A stretch of 64,000 nucleotides of DNA from Kumtagia sp964244725 (GTDB taxonomy: Bacteria; Pseudomonadota; Alphaproteobacteria; Rhizobiales; Rhizobiaceae), in contig CAXTJQ010000005.1 of the NCBI GenBank assembly GCA_964244725.1, positions 124,001-188,000 of the forward strand. Direction: 5' to 3'. This document shows positions 16,879 to 24,336 of the stretch, piece by piece (the stretch's first letter is position 1; the number at the start of each line of letters is the position of its first letter). The notes beneath the pieces are model-generated. The model did not search any database. It was not told where the DNA came from and worked only from the letters and a program-made list of their open reading frames with translations. Both the position numbers and the translations under genes were made by a program.

Positions 16879-17718
16879 TCAGTTCCGCGCAAGGTCGCGG
16901 AGCGCGAGCACGCGTTCCATGGCCCGCACCACCGGCCGCTCGACGAGCTTGCCGTCGACCATCGCCAGCCCGTTTGGGCTGTCGCGATAGGCTTTCACGA
17001 CGCTCTCGGCGCGGTCGATTTCGCCGGGCGTGGGCGTAAAGACCGCGTTCACGACGGCGACGTTGGACGGGTGGATGACCGCCTTGCCGGTGAAACCGAG
17101 ACGCTTGGCGGCCTCGGTCTCGGCGCGCACTTGGTCGAGGTCGCGGAAGGCCAGCGACGGCACGTCGAGCACGTCGATGCCGGCGAGCTTGGCCGCATGG
17201 ACCACGCGCGCGCGCGCCCAGAGCAGCGGCTCGTGCTCCATCGCCACGCCGAGTTCGGCCGAAAGATCGGCAGCTCCGAACAGGGCGAAGCGGATGCGCG
17301 GGCTGGCGGCGAGGATGGCGACGACGTTCTCCAGCCCCCTGTTGCTCTCGATCAGCACGGCGAGACCGCAGGCGAGGCCCGCCTCGGTCAGGATATCGTC
17401 GGCGATGCGGACTTCTTCCGCCGAATCCACCTTCGGCAGGAAGACGACGCCGCCCGAAGGCCGCGCCTCGACGACGGCGAGCAGATCGTGAAAACCTTCG
17501 GCCGAACGGAGGCTGTTGATGCGCAGGGAGCGCTCCGGGCTGGCGCCGTCGGTGAGGAAGGGCAGGGCGAGCCCGCGGGCCTCGGCCTTCGCATGCGGGG
17601 GCACGGCGTCCTCGAGATCGAGGCAGACGACATCGGCGCCGCTCGCTAGCGCCTTGGCGTGGACCTCGCCACGGTTGCCGGGCGCGAACAGCAGCGTTCT
17701 GCGCGGGGTCACGCTCAT
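16879..17718 (-). CDS. CitE-like HpcH/HpaI aldolase/citrate lyase family C-C lyase
   Basis: A 279-residue member of the CitE/malyl-CoA lyase TIM-barrel family. It starts with RRTLLFAPGNRGEVHAKALA, has VCLDLEDAVPPHAKAEAR (metal-binding E/D region), LRINSLRSAEGFHDL with the conserved arginine, FLPKVDSAEE, the catalytic glutamate in AVLIESNRGLENVVAILAAS and FALFGAADLSAELG with the second metal ligand aspartate, ending GFTGKAVIHPSNVAVVN. These enzymes split malyl-CoA, citramalyl-CoA or related 3-hydroxyacyl-CoAs to acetyl-CoA plus a 2-oxo acid. It overlaps the PrpD-family gene (ATGA) and precedes MaoC by 18 bases. Together with the CoA transferases this matches the design of itaconate and methylaspartate-type routes; the precise substrate is inferred, not proven. 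Confidence 0.9.
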   Translation of the reverse strand: MSVTPRRTLLFAPGNRGEVHAKALASGADVVCLDLEDAVPPHAKAEARGLALPFLTDGASPERSLRINSLRSAEGFHDLLAVVEARPSGGVVFLPKVDSAEEVRIADDILTEAGLACGLAVLIESNRGLENVVAILAASPRIRFALFGAADLSAELGVAMEHEPLLWARARVVHAAKLAGIDVLDVPSLAFRDLDQVRAETEAAKRLGFTGKAVIHPSNVAVVNAVFTPTPGEIDRAESVVKAYRDSPNGLAMVDGKLVERPVVRAMERVLALRDLARN

Positions 17719-19109
17719 GGCGGCGCCATCATCAGGTCGACCAGGCGCGCGATATCCGTCTCGGCTTCGAGATTCTCGACCGCTTCGACCAGCGCGTCGA
17801 CCTGCGCCTCGGGAAGCGGGCGCAGCCCGTAGGTGCAGCAGCGCCGGAATTTCTCGGCGTTCTGGTCGCGCGACAGCGGCGAGGAGGGATGGCCGAAAAC
17901 CTGGGGAAGGTCGATCGCGTGGGTCGCGCCGCCAGCAAGCGTCACCTCGATGCGTTGCGGGGCAAGCGCGTTGAGATCCGGATTGCCGTCCTGCACCACG
18001 TCGACCAGCGCCGCATAGCGGTGTACTTCCGGATCGCGCAGCGCGTCGCCGCGGAAATCCGGCACGTCGACAGCGCCCCTGGCGAGGAAGACGCCGGCCA
18101 CGAACCGCAGGCAGAGCTTGGCGTAGTTGGATTCCGGCGCGGGAATGTCTGGGCGGCCGACGAGCCGGAAATTCAGCGGCGGCACATGCGCCACGACGCG
18201 CTCGACATCCTGCGAGGTGAAGCCGTACCGCTGCTGCAACTGCGCCAGCCCGTCCACCACGCCATGCGTGAGGCGTCCGCTCGGGAACGGCTTGTGAGAC
18301 AGCGCCGCGATCTGCCAGTCCTGGCCGAGGCGGGAGAGGAAAGGCTCCAACTCGTAGTCGTTCTGTTCGAACAGGACGAGGTAGCCGTATTGTCCGGTCA
18401 GGATGTCGTGCGGACCGCGGATTCCAGCCCCCGCCAGGTCGGTGGCGACGATCGCGGCGCGGGCGTTGAATCCGACCTGCAGGCCGAGCATGGGCGAGCC
18501 CTCGACATGCGGCTGAAGCGTGCCGCTGGTCTGCGCATATTGCGCGCCGAACGCATCCTTGATCGACGTTTCGGAAAACCCAGACAAGCTGGCGATGGCG
18601 GCGGCGGCCCCGAAACCGCCGGCCGTCGCCGGCCGGAAGAAGCGCAGCGGCGCGTTGGTGACGATGCCGAGCATGCTGGAGACATCGACGCCGAGCGCCA
18701 GCGCGGCGATCAGCGTCTTGCCGCCGACCAGCCGGCCGCGCGCCTTTTCGCGCTCGGCCCAAGCAAAGACGGCCGAGAGGATCGTCGCCATCGGATGCAG
18801 CACCGCGCCTTCGTGGACGCAGTCGAATTCGAGGCAATGGATCTGGTAGGCGTTGATGATCGCGGCCGACTGCGCGGGCAGGCGCTCGCCGGTCAGCCAG
18901 ACGCGTGCGTCGTCGCCCGCGCCCCAGCCGGCGGCAACGCTCTTCAGGGTCTCGATGCCGGCGCCCGACGTTCCGGCAATGCCGACGCCCAGCGTGTCGA
19001 GCAGGAAGGTTTTCGTCTTTTCGATCGTCTCGATCGGCAGGTTGTCGAACCGCGTCCTGGCCACATGGGCGGCGACCCGGTCGATGTCCCTGGCCGGCGC
19101 CGTCGTCAT
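17715..19109 (-). CDS. MmgE/PrpD family protein, second copy
   Basis: A 464-residue MmgE/PrpD-family protein. Visible family features are TFLLDTLGVGIAGTSG near the N-terminus, IINAYQIHCLEFDCVHEGAV (active-site Asp/His region), ALGVDVSSMLGI, QTSGTLQPHVEGSPMLGLQV and LSHKPFPSGRLTHGVVDGL. Members act as dehydratases, decarboxylases or epimerases on polycarboxylic acids. It begins with ATG overlapping the stop of the deacetylase gene and ends overlapping the CitE-like gene, so it is translationally coupled on both sides. It differs strongly from the PrpD gene at 9321, so the two are unlikely to be recent duplicates and may catalyse different steps. Confidence 0.85.
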   Translation of the reverse strand: MTTAPARDIDRVAAHVARTRFDNLPIETIEKTKTFLLDTLGVGIAGTSGAGIETLKSVAAGWGAGDDARVWLTGERLPAQSAAIINAYQIHCLEFDCVHEGAVLHPMATILSAVFAWAEREKARGRLVGGKTLIAALALGVDVSSMLGIVTNAPLRFFRPATAGGFGAAAAIASLSGFSETSIKDAFGAQYAQTSGTLQPHVEGSPMLGLQVGFNARAAIVATDLAGAGIRGPHDILTGQYGYLVLFEQNDYELEPFLSRLGQDWQIAALSHKPFPSGRLTHGVVDGLAQLQQRYGFTSQDVERVVAHVPPLNFRLVGRPDIPAPESNYAKLCLRFVAGVFLARGAVDVPDFRGDALRDPEVHRYAALVDVVQDGNPDLNALAPQRIEVTLAGGATHAIDLPQVFGHPSSPLSRDQNAEKFRRCCTYGLRPLPEAQVDALVEAVENLEAETDIARLVDLMMAPP

Positions 19110-20014
19110 GACTGGTTCTCCACCCAGCTCGGCAGCGGCAGGCCCTGTGGCGGTGCGACCGTCCTCGCGTAGCGCCGCGCAATATCGAGACGCGTCGCGC
19201 ACCAGACGCCGTCCTGCGCGCGGACATGGTCGATGAAGCGCGCCAGCGCGCCGATCCGGCCGGGACGGCCGATGATGCGCAGATGCAGGCCGAGCGACAT
19301 GATGCGCGGGGCATCCGCCCCCTCCGCGTAAAGCTGGTCGAAGGTCGCGACCGCATAGTCGAGCCATTGATCGGGCGTATAGCCGGGCGCGGTCCAGAAC
19401 TTCATGTCGTTGGTGTCGACAGCGTAGGGAACGATGACGATCGGCGTCGGCCCGTTCGCCGTTTCCACCACGTCCCAGCGCGGCTGGTCGTCCGACAGAT
19501 CGTCCATGTGATAGGCGAAGCCCGCCTCGGCCAGCAGCGCCCGCGTGCGCGGCGTATGCAGATAGCGCGACAGCCAGCCATAGGGCCGCGCGCCGGAGGT
19601 GGTCTCGATGCTCGCCACGGCCCTGGCGATGAAATCCCGCTCGCGCGCCTCGTCGAAGGAGAACTGGTGGACCCAGCGCCAGCCATGGCTGCACGCCTCG
19701 TGGCCGCCGTCGGAGATGTGCCGGGCGAGTTCCGGCGCGGACTCCAGCGCCTGCGCCGCCGCCGTCACGGTCGCCGAAATGCCGGCCTTCCGGAACAGGT
19801 CGAAGATGCGCGGCGCCCCGGCGCGGATGCCGTAGGCGTAATTGCTCTCGTTCATGTAGTTGCGGATCGGCAGCTTGAGCGAGACGCCGAGTTCGTCGAC
19901 CGGCTCCGGTCCCTTGTCGCCGCGCTCGATGGACATCTCGGAGCCTTCCTCGATGTTGATGACGAACGACATTGCAAGCTTGGCGGCGCCGGGCCAGCGA
20001 TAGGGCGCGCTCAA
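19106..20014 (-). CDS. polysaccharide deacetylase family protein (PuuE/allantoinase-like branch)
   Basis: A 302-residue metal-dependent hydrolase of the NodB/CE4 fold without a signal peptide, so probably cytoplasmic. The first motif reads INIEEGSE, as in PuuE-like proteins rather than the TFDDG of true chitin deacetylases, and the second metal-binding motif is in GHEACSHGWRW. PuuE-type relatives open cyclic amides such as allantoin; the family also contains cyclic imide hydrolases. I chose the TTG at 20014, which overlaps the SDR stop as TTGA; no ATG precedes the conserved start (YRWPGAAKLAMSFVIN). Placement in a CoA-linked catabolic operon suggests ring opening or deacylation of the substrate. 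Confidence 0.82.
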   Translation of the reverse strand: MSAPYRWPGAAKLAMSFVINIEEGSEMSIERGDKGPEPVDELGVSLKLPIRNYMNESNYAYGIRAGAPRIFDLFRKAGISATVTAAAQALESAPELARHISDGGHEACSHGWRWVHQFSFDEARERDFIARAVASIETTSGARPYGWLSRYLHTPRTRALLAEAGFAYHMDDLSDDQPRWDVVETANGPTPIVIVPYAVDTNDMKFWTAPGYTPDQWLDYAVATFDQLYAEGADAPRIMSLGLHLRIIGRPGRIGALARFIDHVRAQDGVWCATRLDIARRYARTVAPPQGLPLPSWVENQS

Positions 20015-20868
20015 TGGTATTCCTCCCCGCCCGACACGTTGATCGCCTCTGCGGTGATGTAATCGGCGGCGTCGGAGCACAGGAAGGCGGCGACCGCGGC
20101 CGTGTCGTCCGGCGCGCCGGTGCGCCCCAAGGGGATGCGCGCGCGCATCTCGGCGAGGTAGGCGTCCACCGTCTGTCCGCGCGCCTTCGACATGAATTCG
20201 TTCTGCCAGGCGCCGAGCTCGGTGGTGACGTGGTTGGGGCAGATGGCGTTGACGGTGATGCCGTGCGGCCCGAGTTCGAGGCCAGCGGCGCGCGTCAGGC
20301 CGAGCAGCCCGTGCTTCGACGCGGTATAGGCGGTAGCGAAGGCGAAGCCCGACTTCGCCGCCTGCGAGGCGATGTTGACGATGCGGCCATTTTTCCCGGT
20401 CTTTTCGCGCCGTCGGATCATGTGCGGGATTGCCGCGCGGATCAGAAATGCTGGCGCCCGCAGATTGACGCCGAGCACCGCATCCCAGGCTCGCGTTTCC
20501 ATCTCGGCCAGCGGACCGAACAAATAGCCGATGCCGGCATTGTTGACGAGGATGTCGAGCCCGCCGAAGCGCTCGACGGTTGTAGCGACGATCCGCTCGA
20601 TCTCGGATTCCAGAAGAAGGTCGCCCGTGACGGTCGCGACATCGCCGCCCGCCGAGCCGATTTCCGCCGCCGCCTGGTCAAGGTCGCCGGCCACGCCGAC
20701 GCCATGCGCCGGCGCCAGCGCGCCGTCGACGGCGCCGCGATCATGCAGCATGACATGCGCGCCATCCGCCGCCAGGCGGGCCGCGATCGCCCGGCCGAGG
20801 CCGCCCTTGCGGGCAGCGCCGGTCACTAGCGCAATGCGTCCCGCGAGGGGGCGGTAGGCTTCGCTCAT
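20011..20868 (-). CDS. short-chain dehydrogenase/reductase
   Basis: A 285-residue classical SDR. The cofactor motif is TGAARKGGLGRAIA (an extended form of TGxxxGxG), NNAG follows, and the catalytic set is Ser in IASQAAK with YTASK (Tyr-x-x-x-Lys). The C-terminus ends ITAEAINVSGGEEYH, typical of 3-oxoacyl reductase-like SDRs. It oxidises or reduces a hydroxy/oxo group with NAD(P). Its ATG overlaps the REDY-like gene's stop and its TGA overlaps the TTG of the deacetylase gene. Residues 45-65 carry an insertion (GAVDGALAPAHGVGVAGDL) compared with the shortest SDRs. Confidence 0.88.
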   Translation of the reverse strand: MSEAYRPLAGRIALVTGAARKGGLGRAIAARLAADGAHVMLHDRGAVDGALAPAHGVGVAGDLDQAAAEIGSAGGDVATVTGDLLLESEIERIVATTVERFGGLDILVNNAGIGYLFGPLAEMETRAWDAVLGVNLRAPAFLIRAAIPHMIRRREKTGKNGRIVNIASQAAKSGFAFATAYTASKHGLLGLTRAAGLELGPHGITVNAICPNHVTTELGAWQNEFMSKARGQTVDAYLAEMRARIPLGRTGAPDDTAAVAAFLCSDAADYITAEAINVSGGEEYH

Positions 20869-21182
20869 GCCGGTACCGGCTCGGTTACGATGAAGGTGGG
20901 GTTGTCGGCGAAGGCCTGGAACTCGGCGGAGATGCGCTTCATGGTCTCGGTCGCAACGTCCGGGCCGAAGCGATCGACATCCTTCACATCGATGATCTCG
21001 ACATATTCGTAGGGCGGCCTGGCTTCTGAGCCGAGCACGCTTTTTGCCTTGTGGACGGTGAAGCGCTCGATCGAGGCGAGGCCGTTGACGGTTGGGATAT
21101 CCACTGTCTTCGCCCAGGCTTCATAGGCCGCGACATCCGTCCCCTTGCGAAGGTTGAAAAGAACCACGATCCGCAACTGCAT
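20865..21182 (-). CDS. REDY-like/HapK small alpha-beta barrel protein
   Basis: A 105-residue protein that resembles the REDY/HapK family (small ferredoxin-like dimeric alpha-beta barrel proteins first named from prodigiosin and related clusters). It opens with IVVLFNLRKGTDVAAYEAWA and continues with IPTVNGLASIERFTVHKA and YEYVEIIDVKDVDRFG, the strand pattern of this fold. No catalytic function is established for the family. It is the first gene of the nine-gene minus operon, with operator 1 about 25 bases upstream of its ATG. The purine run directly before the ATG leaves almost no spacer, so its initiation signal is unusual. Confidence 0.68.
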   Translation of the reverse strand: MQLRIVVLFNLRKGTDVAAYEAWAKTVDIPTVNGLASIERFTVHKAKSVLGSEARPPYEYVEIIDVKDVDRFGPDVATETMKRISAEFQAFADNPTFIVTEPVPA

Positions 21183-21206
21183 CTCCGCTTATACAATAGT
21201 CAGCCT

Positions 21207-21224
21207 AATTTGTCCGGACAAATT
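21207..21224. promoter_or_regulatory. operator site 1 (AATTTGTCCGGACAAATT)
   Basis: A perfect 18-base palindrome in the divergent region between the REDY-like gene and the ABC transporter gene. Its centre is exactly 100 bases from that of operator 2. It overlaps the expected -10 position of a minus-strand promoter whose TTGACA lies at 21248-21243, so a bound repressor would block that promoter. Candidate binder: the GntR protein at 12052. Confidence 0.85.
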
Positions 21225-21248
21225 CACGGTCTTGGGTGGGACTGTCAA
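21219..21248 (-). promoter_or_regulatory. predicted sigma-70 promoter for the nine-gene minus operon
   Basis: On the minus strand a consensus TTGACA (21248-21243) is followed after 17 bases by GAATTT, which leads straight into operator 1. The -10 is weak and partly formed by the operator itself. Transcription would start about 30 bases before the REDY-like ATG. Prediction only. Confidence 0.5.
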
Positions 21249-21280
21249 GGCCGCTTCCGGGAAAAATATCACGTATGCGC

Positions 21281-21309
21281 TTGACAGCATGGCGACCGAC
21301 ATGCGTGAT
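21281..21309 (+). promoter_or_regulatory. predicted sigma-70 promoter for the ABC/GMC plus operon
   Basis: A consensus TTGACA (21281-21286) is followed after 17-18 bases by CGTGAT/GTGATT at the edge of operator 2. The layout mirrors the minus-strand promoter across the shared intergenic region. Prediction only. Confidence 0.5.
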
Positions 21310-21323
21310 TTGTCCGGACAAAT
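21308..21323. promoter_or_regulatory. operator site 2 (ATTTGTCCGGACAAAT)
   Basis: A perfect 16-base palindrome 24 bases before the ATG of the substrate-binding protein gene. It is identical in its core to operator 1 and overlaps the -10 region and start site of the predicted plus-strand promoter, the expected place for a repressor. Confidence 0.85.
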
Positions 21324-21347
21324 AATAACGAATAAGGGGATACCCGC

Positions 21348-23027
21348 ATGGGAAAACTGCATCTTGCGGCCGCCGCGGCGGTGTCTTTGATTTCGCTGGC
21401 GGCGGCCCTGCCGGCCCAGGCCCAACAGCTTCTGGTGCTGTCCGAGGATGTGCCGGCCGGTCTCGACTACGACGGCGCGTCGGCAGCCATCCCAGCCAGC
21501 CAGCAGGGCATGGTCACCCTTCTGGAGCCGTTGGTCTCCTACGTCGCCGGACCGCCAAACGAGAGCGGCGTCATCATGCCGGACTTTTCGAAGTTCGAGG
21601 GACGGCTGGCCGAAAGCTGGACCTACGACCAGGCGACGCTGACCTGGACTTTCAAGCTGCGCCAGGGCGTGAAAGGCTGCGACGGCGCGACCTTCAACGC
21701 CGACGATGTGATCTATACTTTCGCCCGCGCCAAATCGGTCAGCGGCGCGGCGCCGATCGGCTGGTTTCTCTCCAATGTCGGCTCGATCGCCGGGTTCACC
21801 GCCGATGTGTTCGGCAAGGATGCCGCCGCCAAGGAACTCGGCGACGAGGTCAGGAAGGTCGACGACTACACGGTCACGATCAAGCAATCCGAGCCCAACC
21901 AGTTGCTGCTGCCGGTGCTGTCGATCTTCGGCCTGCTGATCTTCGACAAGGAGACGATGGAGGCCAACAAGACCGACGCCGATCCGTGGTCTCACGACTA
22001 TGTCAACAACGCCAATGCGCCCGGCTTCGGCGCCTATTGCCTGGCGAGCTGGAAGAAGAACGAGGAGATTTCATACGCCGCCAACCCGGATTATTTCGGA
22101 GGCGCGCCCAAGATCGAGAAGGTCTCGGTGCGCCGCGTGCCGCAGTCATCCAACCGCCTCGTCGTGCTGCGCACCGGCCAGGCCCAGCTCGTCACCGGCC
22201 TGACGCCGCGCGAATTCGACAGCCTGCGCTCGCAGCCCACGCTGCATGTCGGCGCGGTCACCGGCAACGAAAGCCTGTTCGTCCACATGAACTTCAAGTC
22301 GAAGCCGTTCGACAATCCGAAGGTGCGCGAGGCGATCGGCTACGCGCTGCCCTTCGACCAGATCATCCAGAACGGCTATTTCGGCCAGGCGACCCAGTGG
22401 AAAGGCGTCGTCCCGTCGAGCTATCCCGGCTACAAGGAAGGCGCCAAGCAGTTCACCTACGATCCCGAGAAGGCCAAGGCGCTGCTCGCCGAGGCCGGCT
22501 ATCCCGAAGGCAAGGGCCTCGAGGCCTTCGCCGACGCGCTCCAGCTGTCCTACGTGTCGGAGAAGGAATCGACGCTCGGCCCGATCGTCAACATCATCCA
22601 GTCGTCGCTGCGCGCCGTCGGCGTTCCGGCGACGCTGAACCCCATCCCGCAGACGCAATATGGCGATCGCCAGCTGGTCAAGCGCGACCTGCCCTTCGCG
22701 GTCAACGACCAGGAAAAGCCGATCGGCGTCGATGCCGGCTACGCCATCCAGCTGTTCTTCGCCTCGCCTGACAAGGGCGGCCTGAACAACATGGTCAACT
22801 ACTCGAACGCGGCGGTCGACGACGCCTGGGCCAAAGCGCGCGTGGAGCCGGACACGGCCAAGCGCACCACCGAGGTGCAGGCGATCCAGGACCAGATTTC
22901 GAACGACATCGCCTGGCTGCCGGTCGTCGAGTACAAGACGCAGTGGGGCTTTTCGAACACGCTGAAAGGCATGCGCTGGTATCCCGACAACTCCATCCGG
23001 TACGGCGAATTGAGCTTCGGGGAATAG
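21348..23027 (+). CDS. ABC transporter substrate-binding protein, family 5 (peptide/opine/nickel type)
   Basis: A 559-residue periplasmic binding protein. Residues 1-25 form a signal peptide ending ALPAQAQQ. The mature protein has the SBP family 5 layout: LVSYVAGPPNESG and RLAESWTYDQATLTWTFKLR, then GVKGCDGATFNADDVIYTFA and, further on, NPKVREAIGYALPFDQII. Family 5 proteins bind peptides, opines, nickel chelates, sugars or other amide-containing solutes; the ligand here is unknown but should be the substrate of the cluster. First gene of the plus operon behind operator 2, with AAGGGG before the ATG. A large inverted-repeat element separates it from the permease genes. Confidence 0.92.
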   Translation: MGKLHLAAAAAVSLISLAAALPAQAQQLLVLSEDVPAGLDYDGASAAIPASQQGMVTLLEPLVSYVAGPPNESGVIMPDFSKFEGRLAESWTYDQATLTWTFKLRQGVKGCDGATFNADDVIYTFARAKSVSGAAPIGWFLSNVGSIAGFTADVFGKDAAAKELGDEVRKVDDYTVTIKQSEPNQLLLPVLSIFGLLIFDKETMEANKTDADPWSHDYVNNANAPGFGAYCLASWKKNEEISYAANPDYFGGAPKIEKVSVRRVPQSSNRLVVLRTGQAQLVTGLTPREFDSLRSQPTLHVGAVTGNESLFVHMNFKSKPFDNPKVREAIGYALPFDQIIQNGYFGQATQWKGVVPSSYPGYKEGAKQFTYDPEKAKALLAEAGYPEGKGLEAFADALQLSYVSEKESTLGPIVNIIQSSLRAVGVPATLNPIPQTQYGDRQLVKRDLPFAVNDQEKPIGVDAGYAIQLFFASPDKGGLNNMVNYSNAAVDDAWAKARVEPDTAKRTTEVQAIQDQISNDIAWLPVVEYKTQWGFSNTLKGMRWYPDNSIRYGELSFGE

Positions 23028-23080
23028 TGGACTGTCGCGAAGCCCGCGTTTTTATTGAAAGGGGGAGAGGGATCATTAGA

Positions 23081-23242
23081 CAACTCTCCTCGGGCCTGCC
23101 GGCCATTTCCCCCTCGAGGGGGGAGACCGGTCTCTTGGCGGTCTACGCCCCGATCTCTGTCGTTTGCGATAGTGCGCCGACGCGCCAACTGCCGGTCTCC
23201 CCCCTTGAGGTGGCGATGTCCGGCAAGACAGAGGGGAGTAGT
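23081..23242. repeat. Rhizobiales-type intergenic mosaic inverted repeat (RIME/REP-like)
   Basis: Two arms of about 60 bases (23081-23140 and 23183-23242) are imperfect inverted copies of each other; the best-conserved core is the GGGGGGAGACCGG block and its complement. The sequence style (blocks of CCCCTC, GGGGAG and GCCGGA around short spacers) is that of intergenic palindromic mosaic repeats common in Mesorhizobium and Brucella relatives. It fills the 280-base gap between the binding-protein and permease genes and would form a long hairpin in the operon mRNA. Confidence 0.75.
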
Positions 23243-23307
23243 GACCAGGATTGCGGCGCTCCCTGGACGAAACGCATTCCATCGCAACGGTTCCACATTG
23301 GTCGCCC

Positions 23308-24336
23308 ATGCTGACCCGCTATATCGCCAAGCGCGTCGGCATCGGCGTCATCCAGCTCATCGCCCTCACCATCGCGGTATTCTTCATCATCCGCCTGCTG
23401 CCGGCCGACCCGGTGTCGCGGCTGGTCGGCATGAACTCGAGCGCCGAGGCCTACGGCCAGGCGGCGCGGCAACTCGGCCTCGACCGCTCGCTGCTCGACC
23501 AGCTGACGATCTATCTCGGATTCCAGCCCTCCATACAGCCGGGGCTTTTACAGGGATCGCTCGGCAACTCCTGGGTGACCGGCGCGCCGGTGCTGAGCGA
23601 GATCGCGACCTTCCTGCCGATCACCATCGAACTCATTACCATCAGCTTCGTCGTGGCCTTCGTCATCGCGGTGCCGGTGGGAATGCTCGGCGCGCTCAAT
23701 CCCGGCGGCAAGGCGGACAGGGCGGTGTTCGTCTATTCGCTGTTCGCCGGCTCGCAGCCCGAATTCTGGTGGGGCCTGCTGTTCGTCTTCGTCTTCTTCT
23801 TCATCCTCGGCGTCGCGCCCGCGCCGCTTGGCAGCCTGTCGCCGATGACGACCCCGCCGCCCTTCGTGACAGGTTTCGTCCTGGTCGATACGCTGCTGGA
23901 AGGCTCGTTCGACAAATTCGTCGAGGCGCTGCACCAACTCATGCTGCCGGTGCTGACGATGGTCTTCATCCTGTCGGGCCCGATCATCAAGATGGTGCGC
24001 CAGAACATGATGCGCGCGCTGCAATCCGACTTCGTGCTCTACGGCAATTCGATCGGCCTGCCGCGCGCCCGCATCGCGCGCTATGCGCTGCGCGCCGCCA
24101 TGGCGCCCTCGATGACGCTGATCGGCATCCTCTACGGCTTCATGCTGTCGGGCGCGGTGCTGGTCGAGAGCGTATTTTCGCTGAGCGGCATCGGCCAGTA
24201 TGCGGTTCGCTCGGTGCTGGCCTTCGACTATCCGGCGATCCAGGCGGTGGTGCTGGTCATCACCGCGATTTCGCTGGTCGTCTACCTCGCACTCGACCTG
24301 ATTCACGCGGCGATCGACCCGAGGATCGCCTACTGA
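23308..24336 (+). CDS. ABC transporter permease, DppB type
   Basis: A 342-residue inner-membrane permease of the dipeptide/oligopeptide class. The N-terminal YIAKRVGIGVIQLIALTIAV is the first transmembrane segment, followed by the family's ADPVSRLVG element; further helices lie around residues 100-130, 140-175, 220-240, 260-290 and 305-325. The coupling helix region that contacts the ATPase (RQNMMRALQSDFVLYGNSIG) and GAVLVESVFSLSGIGQYAV are canonical. The start at 23308 gives the usual family N-terminus; the frame upstream lies in the repeat element. Its stop overlaps the next permease start by one base (TGATG). Confidence 0.93.
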   Translation: MLTRYIAKRVGIGVIQLIALTIAVFFIIRLLPADPVSRLVGMNSSAEAYGQAARQLGLDRSLLDQLTIYLGFQPSIQPGLLQGSLGNSWVTGAPVLSEIATFLPITIELITISFVVAFVIAVPVGMLGALNPGGKADRAVFVYSLFAGSQPEFWWGLLFVFVFFFILGVAPAPLGSLSPMTTPPPFVTGFVLVDTLLEGSFDKFVEALHQLMLPVLTMVFILSGPIIKMVRQNMMRALQSDFVLYGNSIGLPRARIARYALRAAMAPSMTLIGILYGFMLSGAVLVESVFSLSGIGQYAVRSVLAFDYPAIQAVVLVITAISLVVYLALDLIHAAIDPRIAY

